The translations under genes were made by a program, and so were the position numbers. A stretch of DNA of 64,000 nucleotides, from NCBI RefSeq assembly GCF_021347895.1, contig NC_067132.1, positions 28,923,757-28,987,756 of the forward strand, in the 5' to 3' direction. Source of the DNA: Acanthochromis polyacanthus (taxonomy: Eukaryota > Chordata > Actinopteri > Pomacentridae). The notes under the pieces were generated by a model that saw only the letters and a list, made by a program, of their open reading frames with translations, was not told the origin of the DNA and did no database searches. Positions 20,667 to 33,520 of the stretch are shown here, one piece after another. Numbering within the stretch: the first letter of the stretch is position 1; each line of letters begins with the position of its first letter.

Positions 20667-23384
20667 TTCTTCATAGGTTCTGTGGGGATGCCATCTTGTT
20701 TTTGAAAAGGTCCACTGTCTTGACAACAGCGGCTGCTTCATGCATTAAATGGGGGTTTTGCTCGGGATTGGCTTCAAGTCAGCGCTTTTGTGTTTTGCAT
20801 CGTGTAATATGCTTCGAAAACTGATCTGACCATGAATAGCTTTTTGAAATGATCCTTAAGCCCATCTGAGAAAATCAGAAAATATCAAATGAAATAAAAA
20901 AATTGGGGATGCTTTGAAACAAAGCGATCAAAGCGGCTGCGATTAATAACCCCATCTCTCATGCTCTTTAAAGGAGATGACAAGTGGCTGATTCAGCAGC
21001 GTATCACTTCTTCAAGGACTAACACTTCCTGCTACACCTAGAATAATAGCACGCTTCCAAATAGCACCTGCTAACACATTTAGGGCCCCCGCTAAAAGGC
21101 CGACACGTAACACATCTCAGCAGCAGGCAAAAGGACAGCTCCCGATACCGATCCAGACACCATCAAAAGCCTCGCTGTGCTGAAATAGATTTCGGCAGCA
21201 CTTAACGGACAGCTCCAACCGTGCATTTCACCGCCACGTCCGGGACTCCTTTCACGGGAGAAGCGGGAACCTGGAGAGAAAAATACCTGCACAATGGGCT
21301 TCTTCCACTTCTTTTTTTTGCAGATGATGGCGATAGCTGAAGCCAGGAGGAAAATATCTTGAATACGCATCAAATGTCATCAGGGTCCTGTCATTTTAGT
21401 AAGAATTGACTGTAAAGGATGCACTCTCCTATGGCAGCTTCTTTATAATAATACACGATGTTTTTTGCAATTGCAGCATCGATACAAGACAGTTATTTGT
21501 CAATGAGCTTCACACAAAGTGCAGGGAAAGGGGAGAAGGCCAATATGTGGTCAATATTTGGAGTGCCTTTAAAGCAGCACCAGCTCTCCAAGCTACAGTT
21601 GTGCAGAGTTTTTCAAGCTAATTGACACGTTGGAGAACAAGCACATTTCTTTTGAAGATTTAAGCCGTCTCCATGCATCCAAGACTGACTCACTGAGTTA
21701 GCTTTTGCACGGTACTGTTTGTGTTTTCCCCCAAATCATAATCTGTCATTGTTTTTCAACCACGTTGTCACGCTTTTATTAAAGACAACAACTTTCAAAT
21801 TAAATCTACTGACACGTCTGACACCAGCACCATGTAATCCATATTGGAAATTACTGGTTATCTGGAATGTCAGTGCAAATTTATTCAAAACAAGGGCCAT
21901 TATGGGGTCCTTTGAGTAGTCTGTGTCAACACCAAATCTTTCCTCAGCAATTATGTTCCTGAAAGTGACAATTTACTTAATTTATTTCGACATGACTGAT
22001 AAAAAAACACAATAAATGTGTCATATACTGCGTAAAAAGATGAATGTAGCCACAATGGCATCACCAATTGGTTTGTAGACTGTTTTTATGTCTCAAGTTG
22101 GTTATTTCTGTTACAAAAAACAAAAACAAACAAAAAAATGGATGTACAAGGTGGATCTAAATAAGAACCCGAGGACACAATGCATGCCCGTACTCTAGTA
22201 AATCATCAATTACAAAGTAGTGTTATCGTGTTTTATCGTCTATTTCACTCTAAATCAAACCAAATTTCACTAAAATTACACCATGTTGCAAGAAAGAAGA
22301 CTAAAAACTAGCAGCTGAGACCATGAGCTATTTAGAATAATGTTAATTTAAGTAATAAATCAAGTTAGAAACAGCTTAATTTTCTCAGAGCTTCTTTTTG
22401 TGACTACATGAATCTCCCCTGCTGGTCATTAGAAAGAATGCAAGTCTATGAGTGGAATGCAAGATTAAACATCCACAAACCAGACATTCAAAGTTATACT
22501 TCAGTACAATACCACAATGAATGCGCTGTGTTAGTTTTTAACCACTGAAACCTGTGATGTTTTTAGATGGACTGACATTAAATGTGTGCACGGTAGCAGA
22601 GAAATGACAGTAATGAGCAACAACCTGAATATGATCTGTAATTTTCTGCAATGTCAAGAGGGAACATCTTGTTCCTCGAGAGGAAACAACCGAAGGCAAA
22701 GACAGAGAGAGAGAAAAAGAAGAACATGACCCTCTTGAATGCTGTTCTGATTCATATTATGGGAATGATGATGTGTTTTCTTTGGTGTTTTTTTTTTTCG
22801 AGACTTTCAGAGGAGCAAAATGTAAGACAAGAAAATTCATTTGATTACAAAACAGCTCCTTCCTGTGCTGAAAGTGTTATTAGTAACAAACATTACGTGA
22901 CTAGAATTTGTGAATAATCACACCTCAATCTTCTTGACCCTGAAAACAGATTGTATGTTCTGTCTAAGGGATGATAACAGAGAAATCGAAAAAAAAAAAA
23001 ACATCTTCCTTCACCTCGAGATTATGGTTTTTTCTCACATTTTCATCATAATGCTTTTGCATAACGGAATAGATGTAACCCTCAAAATAAATCCTACCTA
23101 ACTGGCCATAACACACAGCAAATTGTGACAAACGGTTGCAAATATTGCTTCAATTTAGGGACTGGAAGTGAAAAACTGTGGAGAACCTGATCACTTAATG
23201 GTTAAAAATCTATGAAGAAACAAAAAGGATCATTCTAATGCAAACAAAAATAAAAATAACGCACAACCCGCCTCTTAATTTTGTGCAACGGGTCCAGCGC
23301 GATGGCAGTGTGCTCCATTAAAGCTTATTCAATAAACAGTACGCCACCGAACTGTGCGGTTCAGCAGTTTTCTTCTTCTGCCTG
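20667..23384. other. Single-copy sequence, no gene seen
   Basis: No exon recognised. The stretch 20880-21060 is non-repetitive and holds gatcaaagcggctgcg (TCF/LEF-like word) and gattaataacc (homeodomain-like word); it is at most an enhancer candidate. A tttttgcag-atg context near 21320 resembles a splice acceptor, but the frame closes after 12 codons. Confidence 0.35.
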
Positions 23385-24575
23385 AATGAAAAATAGAACT
23401 GTGACTCCAAATAGTGTAAACAACTGCTGTAATCCATAGGGGCATTAAGATAATGCTCAGTTTCTGCAAAAAAACAGACTCATGGGCTTCATGGTTAAGA
23501 GTGACCAGGGCAAAAATGCAATTATTTCCTGCCTCCTTACAGCGTTTAAAGTGCAGTTTGTGACCCCCACAAGGAATAAATGAATACGTAAGCACATGCA
23601 AAAGGCAAAAAATAGAATTGCGACTCCATATAGTGTAAACAACTACTGTAATCTATAGAGGAATTAAGATAATGTTCAGTTTCTGTAAAAAAAAAAAACA
23701 AGAAATGATTCACAGGCTTCACGGCTAAGAGTAACCAGAGTGAATTTGAAATGATATCCTGCCTCCTTATGACCTTAAAAATACAGTTTCTGACTCTGAC
23801 AAAAAATATTTATGAATACATAAGCACATGCAAAAGTCAGAAAATAGAACTTGTAGTGCCACAAAGTGTAAACAACTGAGAAAATGCTCAGTTTCTCCAA
23901 AACAAAAGCCCCATATCTCTCATCTGATTTCAAATCTACCACCAATCAAAAAACAATATGCAATCGTAGCGCCGACGCTACGCTGGGCTCCATAGGGTTT
24001 TGATAATGCTCAGTTTCTGCTTCACGGTTAAGAGTGACCAGTGTACAAGCACAGTTTGCAACTCCATGACAAATAAATGAATACATTAACACACGCAAAG
24101 GGGAAAAAATAGAACTGAGACTCCAGAAACTGTAAACAACTGCTTTAATCCAAGGAAGCATTAAGATAATGCCGAGTTTCTGCTTCACGATTAAGAGTGA
24201 CCAGTGTAAAAATCCAAAGATATCCCGCCTCCATATGGCCTTACAAGCACAGTTTGTGACTCCATCACAAATAAATGAATACATTTACACCGGTAAAGGG
24301 CAAAAAATAGAACTATGGCACCAAATAATGTGACTAACTAAGAAAATGCTCAGTTTCTACAAAAAGCACACGCAAAAGGAAAAAAAAATAGTGCTTGTAG
24401 TGACAAAAAGTGTAAACAACTCTGCTTCTGCTACAAAAAAAAAGCAGACTCACAGGCATCATGATTAAAAGTTACCAGTGTAAAAATGCAATGATACCTG
24501 TTCCTGAAGTCCAATTTGTGGCTCCATGACACAGAAATGAATACATAAGCACATGCAAATAGTATAAGAAAGAAC
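23385..24575. repeat. Degenerate tandem array, ~200-265-bp units
   Basis: The phrase aaatagaact (or a one- or two-base variant) recurs at 23391, 23610, 23842, 24108, 24305 and 24387. Each time it is followed by gactcc...agtgtaaacaact, aatgctcagtttctgc, gattaagagtgaccagtg and aaatgaatacataagcacatgc. Spacing varies from 219 to 266 bp, with two truncated units at the end (197 and 82). Small minus-strand frames repeat along with it and are not genes. Confidence 0.85.
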
Positions 24576-26825
24576 ACGTTTTTTTTTTCTTTGGAAAGTC
24601 ATTTGTATTATCCACAACTGCCCTGGTTGAGCAGGCGCTGCTGCCTGTGCAGCTCCCTCAGTCTCCAGACCGTGATAAATCACAAGTCGGGAGAACATTT
24701 GTCACAGTGGGGCCACATGTCCTTTCATCACACGAGTCTCTCTCCTTTTTTTTTCCTCCTTTCCTCCCTCACTCGGTCTCACTCGGTCTCACTCTCCCAC
24801 ACTCGCCTCTCATTCCCTTCAACCTCCATGGTAGTTTCATTCCTCACAGAAAAGCTTTGTTGTGAATTTGTCACTGCCCGGGCCTGTGTGCTGTGTTAGC
24901 CATGCCCTTGGGTTTCTAATAGGGCCGGCAGTGCACGGTTGGTGACTCAGATAGAAGTGGAACTTGGTGGGGTGCTCCTTAACCCAGCCGGGAGAAGAAA
25001 AGACGCTTATGTGGCGAAGAGTTTTCGACAGGTCGGACACTTGTGCCACAGGGGAAATTTGAATACGAGGACTTTTACGGATATTTGTCTCGCAAAAAAT
25101 TTGGTGCTTGACGTATGTATAGTGTAGAAGGAGACAAATAAAAAGACAAATGGATGTTGAGGGGGACTCGGTGATGCCCAGGGAGGGTAACACTATAATT
25201 GGATCTTCTTTTATAGACTCCGGTACCCATATTCCGCTTGACACATCCCTGCGAGTAGCGCAACTAACAAAAACCTCGCCGAGACGCAGCGCTTGAGTCT
25301 TGTTATTTCACTTCAAAATAAGGCAGTAGAGCAGCAGAGCATTAGAAAAAGAATCTGCTCCTCGCATCGCAGAGGCAGGAGTCAAAACAGATCTATACCA
25401 TTAAATTTAAAAGTCAATGACTTTGTCTGCTTCAAAGATGGGACAAATCAGCCCAGATCACAAGCTGATTTAAGAAGTAATTATAGTCAGTAAAGGCAAT
25501 CCAGATATGCAGCTTATGCCTGCCGAGTATTCTTTTGTGCGAGGATGAGGGTGAGGATGATTTGAAATATTAAAGGTGAGATTGCCAGCAGGGGGATACT
25601 TCCTCGAAGCAGGCAATAAAATAACTCATTAAAACTTCTCGTCTCCTAAGACAGAAGATAAGCAACCGGGTGAGGAGGCTGGATTCCGACAAAGACAAAC
25701 CAAATAACCTCGACGGCGAAGATTCGTTATCAAAATCACCCCTTTTATCGAGCTTTTCTGATTCAGTGTCAAATCCCTGCCGCGTGTATGTAGCGGCGTG
25801 GATTTTAATATCAAGGATTTTTGCCTGAATGGAGTTGATTATAAAGCGCAGACGGTAAAGAATTTCGCGTTCAATATTTTCTGTGAGGAACCGTGCACTG
25901 TGTAGGTGCTGACCGTGAGTTCAATGCCGGTAAAGCATATAGATGGGACTCGTGAAAAGCAATTTCAGCTTGGTGAAGAAATTTCAAACTTTAAGACTGA
26001 CATCAATTTGAAACCTTGAAATGAGGATGTCTGTGTGATGTCTGACTAATGTCTGTTTGTTCTGTCAAGTTTATGTCGGTCCTGAAAGCACAAAGCGCGG
26101 CGTTGAGGAGAGACACAGCGGACTGTTGCTATACATACTAATACTGCTGCACAATGAGAAACCAGGAATGCATCATTTCAGGAGGCTTTTTAAAGCTTAG
26201 ACTATATAGTGAGTGCATCGGGGTTTCAAACGTCTCATTATCTCATATTCTATTTATTTATTTGACTTAAAACTGTCTTTGGACCTCAGAGGGGTTGCAT
26301 GATATTGAAAAAAACTGGTGGATTTTTAGTTTTTCTGCAATATACAGTAAATATATAGGAATTTCCGTACAAATTGATCATTCTAGAGCAATTAAAGTGA
26401 TTTTGAACGGGAGGGCATCTGCATAGATAACAAACAAGTGAGAAAAGCAGCTCAGAAAATACAGTGATTAACAAATTTATTAGACCACCACTCAGTGTGA
26501 GGTGTTTGCCATCGCTGCACTAAATGAACAGAGCATACATGGAGCCCACACTTTAACAAACTCTGGTGAGAAAAACTCTGCAAGAAGCCTTAAACGACAG
26601 AGTAAGTGGAACAAGTGAATAAATGATGTTCTATCAGGGAGACTTCTATTGCAGTCTTTGAAAATGAGAACTGTGCAAGATTTTATTTTACAGCAAAAAA
26701 AAAAATGTTTGAGTCAATTTGCTTTACTTTAAATGTCATTCTCTTGCAGTGTGAGTGTTGCACGCTGATACATTGTGCAGCCCGCGACCTCGCTGAACTC
26801 GACAAGGCGAGGATCTTACATGAAT
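24576..26825. other. Single-copy sequence, no gene seen
   Basis: No exon recognised. Includes a CT-rich patch (24735-24815) with repeated cactcggtct words. The rest is ordinary non-repetitive DNA. Confidence 0.35.
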
Positions 26826-27393
26826 CAAGAAAAGCACTGAGAGAGCGCAGTACTCCTCCAAGCCCACTGTTGGTGATCATTTCTGACCGGTGGAAACCTT
26901 GAAAAAACTTGTGGCAGACATCACGGCACTACAGAATGTGGCTATTTAATACAGATGTACCCACAAACAAAATGACCTTGCGCTGAGCACAGGTGTGCGT
27001 TATGCATGTGTATGTTATGTATACCGAATAGTGTGACCTACATATGTAACGGGCGGCAAAAAAAACTGATGGGACTTAAAAACGCTGCCACAGTTTAATC
27101 AATTGTTCCTCGTATCATTTTCTGAGTCCTGATAAGTCTGCAGCGATTGATTTGTAGTAGGATTACGATCATGTGATCATGAGCAGGCAACTGATGTACT
27201 GCTCACTTGTTGTCATGGTTACAGTGACTCCGTGACGCTATCTCTCAATGATGCAGAAATCTTTAACAAATCCATGGATCCAGATTATAAGCTGCATCAC
27301 TGCCAAAATCTAATCACTTTGTCCTTGTGTCATTTCTGACTTTCACTGAAATTTTCATCCAAATCTGTGAGTCTGTTTTTCAGTAATGTTGTT

Positions 27394-27464
<71 letters not shown>

Positions 27465-27506
27465 GTCAATCGTCACATAACTCTGCCATGTTCCTTGGCG
27501 GAGTAA
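26826..27506 (-). repeat. TTACTCC interspersed repeat, copy 3
   Basis: Reverse copy from caagaaaagcactgagagag to ggcggagtaa at 27506. It is colinear with copy 2 at 12396-13054 but contains a greatly expanded gaca array (27394-27464). Like copy 2 it is followed by a LINE C-terminal fragment on the same strand. Confidence 0.85.
27394..27464. repeat. (GACA)n microsatellite grown inside the TTACTCC repeat
   Basis: About 71 bases of pure gaca units. Other copies have only two to five such units at this place (12975-13010, 27700-27712, 63942-63960), so the microsatellite arose by expansion of a seed in the mobile repeat. Confidence 0.95.
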
Positions 27507-27518
27507 ATATGTGGACCA

Positions 27519-27578
27519 TTAACAGTAGCTGAAGGCCACTGGAAACATGTACATCTTGAGATTTTTCTTGAAAATATC
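27519..27578 (-). pseudogene. LINE ORF C-terminal remnant, second copy
   Basis: The minus strand reads DIFKKNLKMYMFPVAFSYC and stop (27521-27519), the same protein end as at 13067-13140. It stands in the same position relative to a TTACTCC repeat. Only 19 codons survive before the sequence switches to a fragment of the miniature element. Confidence 0.7.
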
Positions 27579-27672
27579 AGTTTCTACCTTCTAATCATCA
27601 ATGAGCCTTTCAACGTGATGAGCTAACCCAACGTAGCATTAGAACACAGGAGTGATGGTTGCTGGAAATGGG
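27579..27672. mobile_element. Internal fragment of the Tc1/mariner-type miniature element
   Basis: ttctaatcatcaatgagcc through cattagaacacaggagtgatggttgctggaaatg matches the middle of the element at 51118-51460. Neither terminus is present, so this is a rearranged piece, not a fresh insertion. Confidence 0.75.
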
Positions 27673-27760
27673 CTCTTTTTGAGTAATCCTGTTAACAGAC
27701 AGACAGACAGGCAAATGTACGCCGATCGTCACATAACTCCGCCATTCCTCGGTGGAGTAA
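27673..27760 (-). repeat. TTACTCC interspersed repeat, start-side fragment
   Basis: tttttgagtaatcctgttaacag ... ggtggagtaa is the first ~85 bases of the family in reverse orientation. It is joined directly to the miniature-element fragment, completing a four-part mosaic (TTACTCC, LINE, miniature element, TTACTCC) between 26826 and 27760. Confidence 0.75.
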
Positions 27761-30589
27761 TGAGGTGTGTAGCAGAAAGATCCATTTAAAAGAGTCCTTT
27801 AGAATACAGATTATAAGAACATTGGCTGTGTAAAAGTTGATCACAGCTATGAGGGAGAGCTTTATCTGAGCTTTCTGTGTCTGTTTCTTTACTAGTTTAA
27901 TTTTTTTTTGTTGAGTGAATCGCCAAGAAGATGTTCAAAGCTTTTGTGTGAAGTCTTGTTTGCTGTGATGGCTAATTGCAGCGTAGTCGTCCAGCTTAAG
28001 CGAAGATAATGACCTGCTTTGTTTTTGCAGCAGCAGAGAACACAGGGGAGGCGGTAGAGCAGAGGATCTCTGACTGCCTGCAGCCAGATCTGCTTCTCTG
28101 CTCTCTGCTATAAAGCAACAGGCCAGCTGCTCGATCGCCCGAGGTGGCCAAGTTGACCTTCCACTGTTTCCCCAGCAAGGGACATGAGCTGCAGAAGGAT
28201 TTCCAATCGGCCGGGGCGAAAACCCGCCCGGCTAATTTGCTTGAAACGGATTCGTGAGCAAATGCGACAAAAACACGGCGCCCGGCAGGCAGAGCTCTGC
28301 AGAGAGGAGGGCGGGTCTGTTAAGGACAAAGTCTGACAGCAGGAGGCTGAGGAAAGAATGAAAGACAGATAAGGAGAAGTTCTCCCGCAGCCAGTATGCT
28401 CTTATCAGGGTTTTTGACAGTAATAGAAAATGATTTGAATTCACAGGCAGACATTTCAATTAGAATGAAGGCAGTTTATGGCCGCACATAAGACCCATAA
28501 AAGTATAAGTGAGAAAGACGAAGCAATGATTTTGTTTTATAAACTTCCACTAAATCCATACTGCAGTGGGTATTTTTCATCTAAGCAATTAAAAACAATG
28601 AGAACTGATTTACATTTACACTAAAAATAAAAGTTCCAGTGTCAAGATTTAGAGTAACATTGAGATGTCTCTGTTTAGAAATGTTAGTTTTGTGCATGGC
28701 ATCAACCAATCAGATCGCCCGAGACTACAGAGTGGAACCTACAGATAGAGAGAGAGAGGAGGCTACATAAGAGTCAAATGAGCTAATAAACTAATAAAAT
28801 AAAACAAATAGCTAAGATATGGCTAGAACACAACAGTAAATAATAATATTGCCAATTATACTGCAGTAATAAGTAGCATCACACATAAGGAGATAACAAA
28901 ATGTAATATTGCACCTGAAAAATGAGATGAAAATGAAATATTCCATACTACATCAACAATGCTGTACATGAAAGAAATGATATACTTGACCAGCAAATAG
29001 CATGTATGTGACTAAAGGTTATGCAAGTAAAAACTAATAATCCTCGTCCGTATGCATGATTTCTGTCACGTCAGACAGATTTCCATTGGTAACGTTGATG
29101 AAGACAACTCCCATGATCCCTTACTACTTACCACATCATAAAAATATGCCTTTTGTTATTGTTGTTAATAAAAGACTTCTACAAAGGCAGAAATTACACG
29201 CTGTGGGTTAAAATATTATTATACACTGTAGCTTTAAGCAGCTCTATAAACAAATGTGTATGCAGAAAGTCATTAAAAAGTATTTGTGTGTGTAGCAGCG
29301 GCCAGTAGAATGAAATATAAAACTTCCTGATGCCTAAAAAAGCAGGAGACAAATTTATCCAAACAGACAGAAAAAGGAAATCTAATGAAAACTCCCAAAC
29401 CAGAAGCATTTTTAGCAAAGATCAGCCTCCCAACGGTAAAATGAGGGCAAAGATATGTTCCTGCCAAGTGTGATTCTTTTTTGTGTGTGTGTCTTTGTGC
29501 GCGTTCAGTTGTTAAACTCTATCCGTCTCTTCTCACCTCAGGAATACAAAACACAGCTCAAAGTTCACATTCATGTTCCTCCAAACGTAACACAAGCCCC
29601 GGAGCGTTCCTCAGTGGAGCAGAGCCATGTGAAAAAATATCGGATTTATTTATGCAAACACGGACAGAAAAGTTAGGAAATCAACCGACATCAGCAATTA
29701 TTTTGAAGCCGTATTAGTTTTTTTCCTCTTCCTACCAGTTGTCAGTGTGTGTCTGGGGCTGCTGACAGAATAACGCAGCATGGTTCACACATCACAGTCT
29801 GGCAGGTCGGAGCTTTCAGGGAGGGAAAAAAATTGATGGTCGTAAATCAGGAACTGGTATTTGAAACGAAAACGACAACTTCAGCCGACTCTGCCGGCCC
29901 GCTGCTGCGAGTGACATCCTGGAAATGCTGATGCACGGCGCGTGTCGGCGAGCAAGGTGGGCTTCTGGGGAGGGGAAACGGTGCAAGCAGACTGTCAAAT
30001 CAAAAGGAAATCAAAACAGAGCATGGTCGGCTGATCAGTGTCAATGAGGACCTGTGAGACTCTGGCGCTTCCTGCTGAGCAGAAATACAAGCAGCTGGAG
30101 TGAAGACGGTGGCAACGGGGGGGACGACAAACAGGCCGTGAGATTCTTCATCCCTTACAATACAGAAAAGCAGCGTGGGAGGAGATGGAAATGATTATCT
30201 TGTGTTTAATTCATTGTGCAAAAGAATTAGATTTGATTGCATCAGACACATACGCTATCTGTCTACTTCTGATCAATCCAAACAAGGGGTAAAATATGAA
30301 CTTTTCAGATTTCACTAGCTTTAGCTTTAGTTTCTGCAGTGAAATTAATGTTCAGATAAATCCTTATTTAATGCCTCATTTCAGACCGATTTTGCAAATC
30401 CAAAGGGAGGGCAGCCAGAGAGAGATAAGCAGATTTTCAGTCAAGGATGAGCTATAAGGAGCACCTGGCCTGACATGGTTGTATTACTCAACTGGCCAAA
30501 CAGTCAGAAGACCAGCTGCACAGAGAGTGAAAAGAGTCCCCCTCTGTAGGACAGTTAATATGTCTTATTAAGCAGGCATGTAAAAAGGC
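27761..30589. other. Mostly single-copy sequence, no gene seen
   Basis: No exon recognised. 28100-28330 is GC-richer and 29860-30000 contains several CpGs (for example ggcgcgtgtcggcgagc), but neither shows a believable start or splice context. Confidence 0.35.
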
Positions 30590-31790
30590 CAGAAATAGAT
30601 GCAAAATTGCACAAAACAATGTCAGAGATTCAAACATGATGAATGAAACTGGCAAAAACAAGTACAAAGAGATGCAAATGAGATTCAATTATGACAAAAG
30701 CTTGAAAAAGTGAGGCAAAAACAACTATACAGACATGAAACTTAATCATAAAGAGACTGAAAACAACCACAGAGGATCAAAAAGTATTGAAACCATCAGA
30801 CCAAGTACAAAGAGATGCAAAATGATCTGAGAAACTCAAAACAACTACAGAGGCTAATAAATGATTCATCGATTAGACAACCACAATAAATGCAAACTGA
30901 CTATAAGAAACTCAAAATTACCACAAAAAGATGCAGAATGACAACCCAGGAGGTGAAAAAATTAAGAAATAAAAAGATTTACAACTAACTTTGACAGACT
31001 CACAATTACCTCAAATAATCACAGAGGCTCAAACATGATGAATTATTGAGACAGTGACGCAAAGTGACTATTAAGAGATCCAAAATGACCATGGACTGCC
31101 TCAGAACATTTAAAGAAGCTCAGAAGTGAAGGACCAATTTGACAAAAACAATTACAAACATATGCAAACAGCCAATAAAAAGACTCAGAACAGCTGCAGA
31201 CACTAAAATATAATGAGCAATTTGGTCAAACGACTACAAAAAGATCTAAACAGACAATAAATAGGCTCAAAATGACCACAAAGTGACTCTAAAATCACAA
31301 AACAATGAAACAAAAACAACTGCAAAAGAATGCAAACTGACTATAAAGACAAGAAAAATGACCACAAACACTCAAAACTGATAAGATGAGATTAAAAAAA
31401 ACAAAACTGACTAGAAAGAGACTCAAAATTACCACAGAGGTGCCAAAATGATTTAACACGCAAACAAAAATGACAAACAGATGCAAACTGACTATAAAGA
31501 CACTAAAAATGACCACAAAGACTCAAACCTAAAGAGACAATGAGACAAAAACAACAACAAAGAGTTGCTAAGAGACAATAAAGAGACTCAAAATGACCAT
31601 AAAGGGACCACAGAAGCTCAACATGATTCAACAATGAGACAAAAACAACAACGATGCAAACTGACCATTAGGAGACTCAAAATGACCCCAGAGCAACTCA
31701 GAACAACCACAGAATCTCAAAAATGATGAACCAGTAAGACAAAAACAACAACAAATAGACGTAAAATGACACTAAAGAGGTACAAAATGT
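30590..31790. repeat. 1.2-kb degenerate 'gactcaaaatgaccacaaag' minisatellite
   Basis: Repeated variants of gatgcaaactgactataaag, agactcaaaatgaccacaaa, gaggctcaaaaatgat and gagacaaaaacaac succeed each other in roughly that order, suggesting a composite unit of about 90-100 bases made of related shorter words. It is strand-asymmetric: almost no T-rich words appear on the plus strand. No protein is encoded. Confidence 0.85.
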
Positions 31791-32917
31791 CTGGGAGTTC
31801 TGCAGAATTTCAGTGGAAGGAACACAAAAGAGTCAGTCTTGGTGTCTTTCTCCTTCTGTATACAGGACGTTGGGGGCAATCTCTCCAAAAAACACAAGTT
31901 CTGACGTACAAGCAAAGACAAACCCCTCTCTCTCTAAGCCCGGCTGGAGGAACTGCTTTCTTGACTGCCCTGACAACAACAACTTATCATTGATGTAATT
32001 ATGAAAACGCCATTAGGCAGCTGTGATACTGTAATCAAGGGAGAAAAAAAAGAAAAGTCCCACTGCGGGGTGAGCAAAGTGCCCGAGCTTGCAGGTTCGA
32101 TTCAGTGACTCCTCTGAGACAGGAAGTGCACCACCCACCACCTCTCTTTCCCTTTTCCCATCGAACGGATTCAAAGCTGCAGCGGGAGAGCAATCATTAG
32201 TAGCCACTGGTGCCAAAGACGGAGTGCATAATGGCGTTGTTGGGAGGCTGTGGGCCAATCGCACACATTATACCCTCGACACTCAGGCTGCAGCTGTGCA
32301 AGAGGATCAGGAGGGGGAAATAGATTCCCAGAGTAAACAGAGGTAGCGGATTAGCTCTCTGATGACAACTGATCCTCCATGTGCACAGTTCTCAGCCCAG
32401 AGAGGAGGGAAAAAATACTCCCCGCAATGCCGATGCAATAATGTGACAGCATATGGCATTAAGCCGAGAGATAAAATCGATAAATAAAAGGAGAAATCCC
32501 ATATAAAATGTCTCCGCATTCATTTCCGTCGAGACGGAATGATCGACGTGAAAGGAGAAAATCAAATCTGCCCGATGCCAACAATGAATAGCTGCATCCT
32601 GTCATTATCGGGGGAGAATTCGGCCCTGATGCTGCATCCTGTCGGTTTCATTTGGCCAATCAGAGGTCACCGTCTCGTCACCTCTCAGCGGATTCATCAA
32701 CAGGCCTTTCCAGCTCTTGGCCTTCACTAATTCTGCTATTATCTGCTGCAGCACAGATTGAAAACCTCCACATGGGTGCTGGACCACCATAGCGTGCTAT
32801 ATAGATATATACAATTAGTTAAAACAATAAAACCATTGTGAAACACTAATCCTCTCTTTACAATGCAATATCTGCTGGATAACCTTGATTTCTAGCATCC
32901 CTGTGGACACACTGCAA
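31791..32917. other. Single-copy sequence, candidate conserved element
   Basis: No exon recognised. 32430-32760 is non-repetitive and compositionally complex (gcattaagccgagagataaaatcgataaataaa; tttccgtcgagacggaatgatcgacgtg appears in part). It may be regulatory. The pair gtcgagac/cgtcgagacg includes a short palindrome around 32528. Confidence 0.35.
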
Positions 32918-33520
32918 AACAAGAAAAGCTCTCATAGAGTGCAGTACTCCACCAAGGCTGCTCAGTCGTTGCACAATTGAAATCCCGATAAGTTCACACC
33001 GGTCGATTTGTAGTAGGATCGCAATCTTGTGATTGTCACCACGGATTTGATAAAGATTTCTGTATCATTGTGAGATAGTGGCACACCGTCACTGTAACCA
33101 TGACAACAAGTGAACACTATGTCACTGCTGACGATCACATGACTGTGATCCTGCTACAAATAAACCGCAGCAGGCTCATCGAGACTAATCTGTTGGAAAT
33201 GATACAAGGAACAACTGATTAAATTGTGGGGGTGTTTCTGAGTCCCATCAGTTCTCGCCACCTGCTACATATTTAGGTCACCTGATTCAGTATCCGTGCA
33301 TAACGTACACATGCATAACACACGCATGTGCTCAGTGCAAGGTCATTTTTTTGTGAGAACATATTATATTACATTCTATGGTGCCGTCATTTCTGATCAT
33401 CAGTAACTAATAAAAACAAATGCTGCATTCCTACAGAAAAAAGCTGCGTTTCTGACAATGCCACACGGGGGAATGAACAACCTTGGCAGAGTACTAGGCT
33501 CTCTGAGTGCTTTTCTAGTT
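32918..33520. repeat. Inverted tail-to-tail pair of TTACTCC repeats
   Basis: 32918 to about 33039 is the tail half of the family in reverse orientation (aacaagaaaagctctcatag ... agtactccaccaagg ... gtagtaggatcgcaat), with about 280 internal bases deleted. From about 33040 the sequence turns round and runs forward (atttgataaagatttctgta ... gagtgcttttctagtt at 33520). Both outer edges are therefore the same family end, giving terminal inverted repeats of about 45 bases. Confidence 0.8.

Noticed and set aside
21300..21350. Splice-acceptor-like cttttttttgcag followed by atgatggcg
   Set aside because: The frame after it closes within 12 codons and no partner donor or protein similarity is visible.
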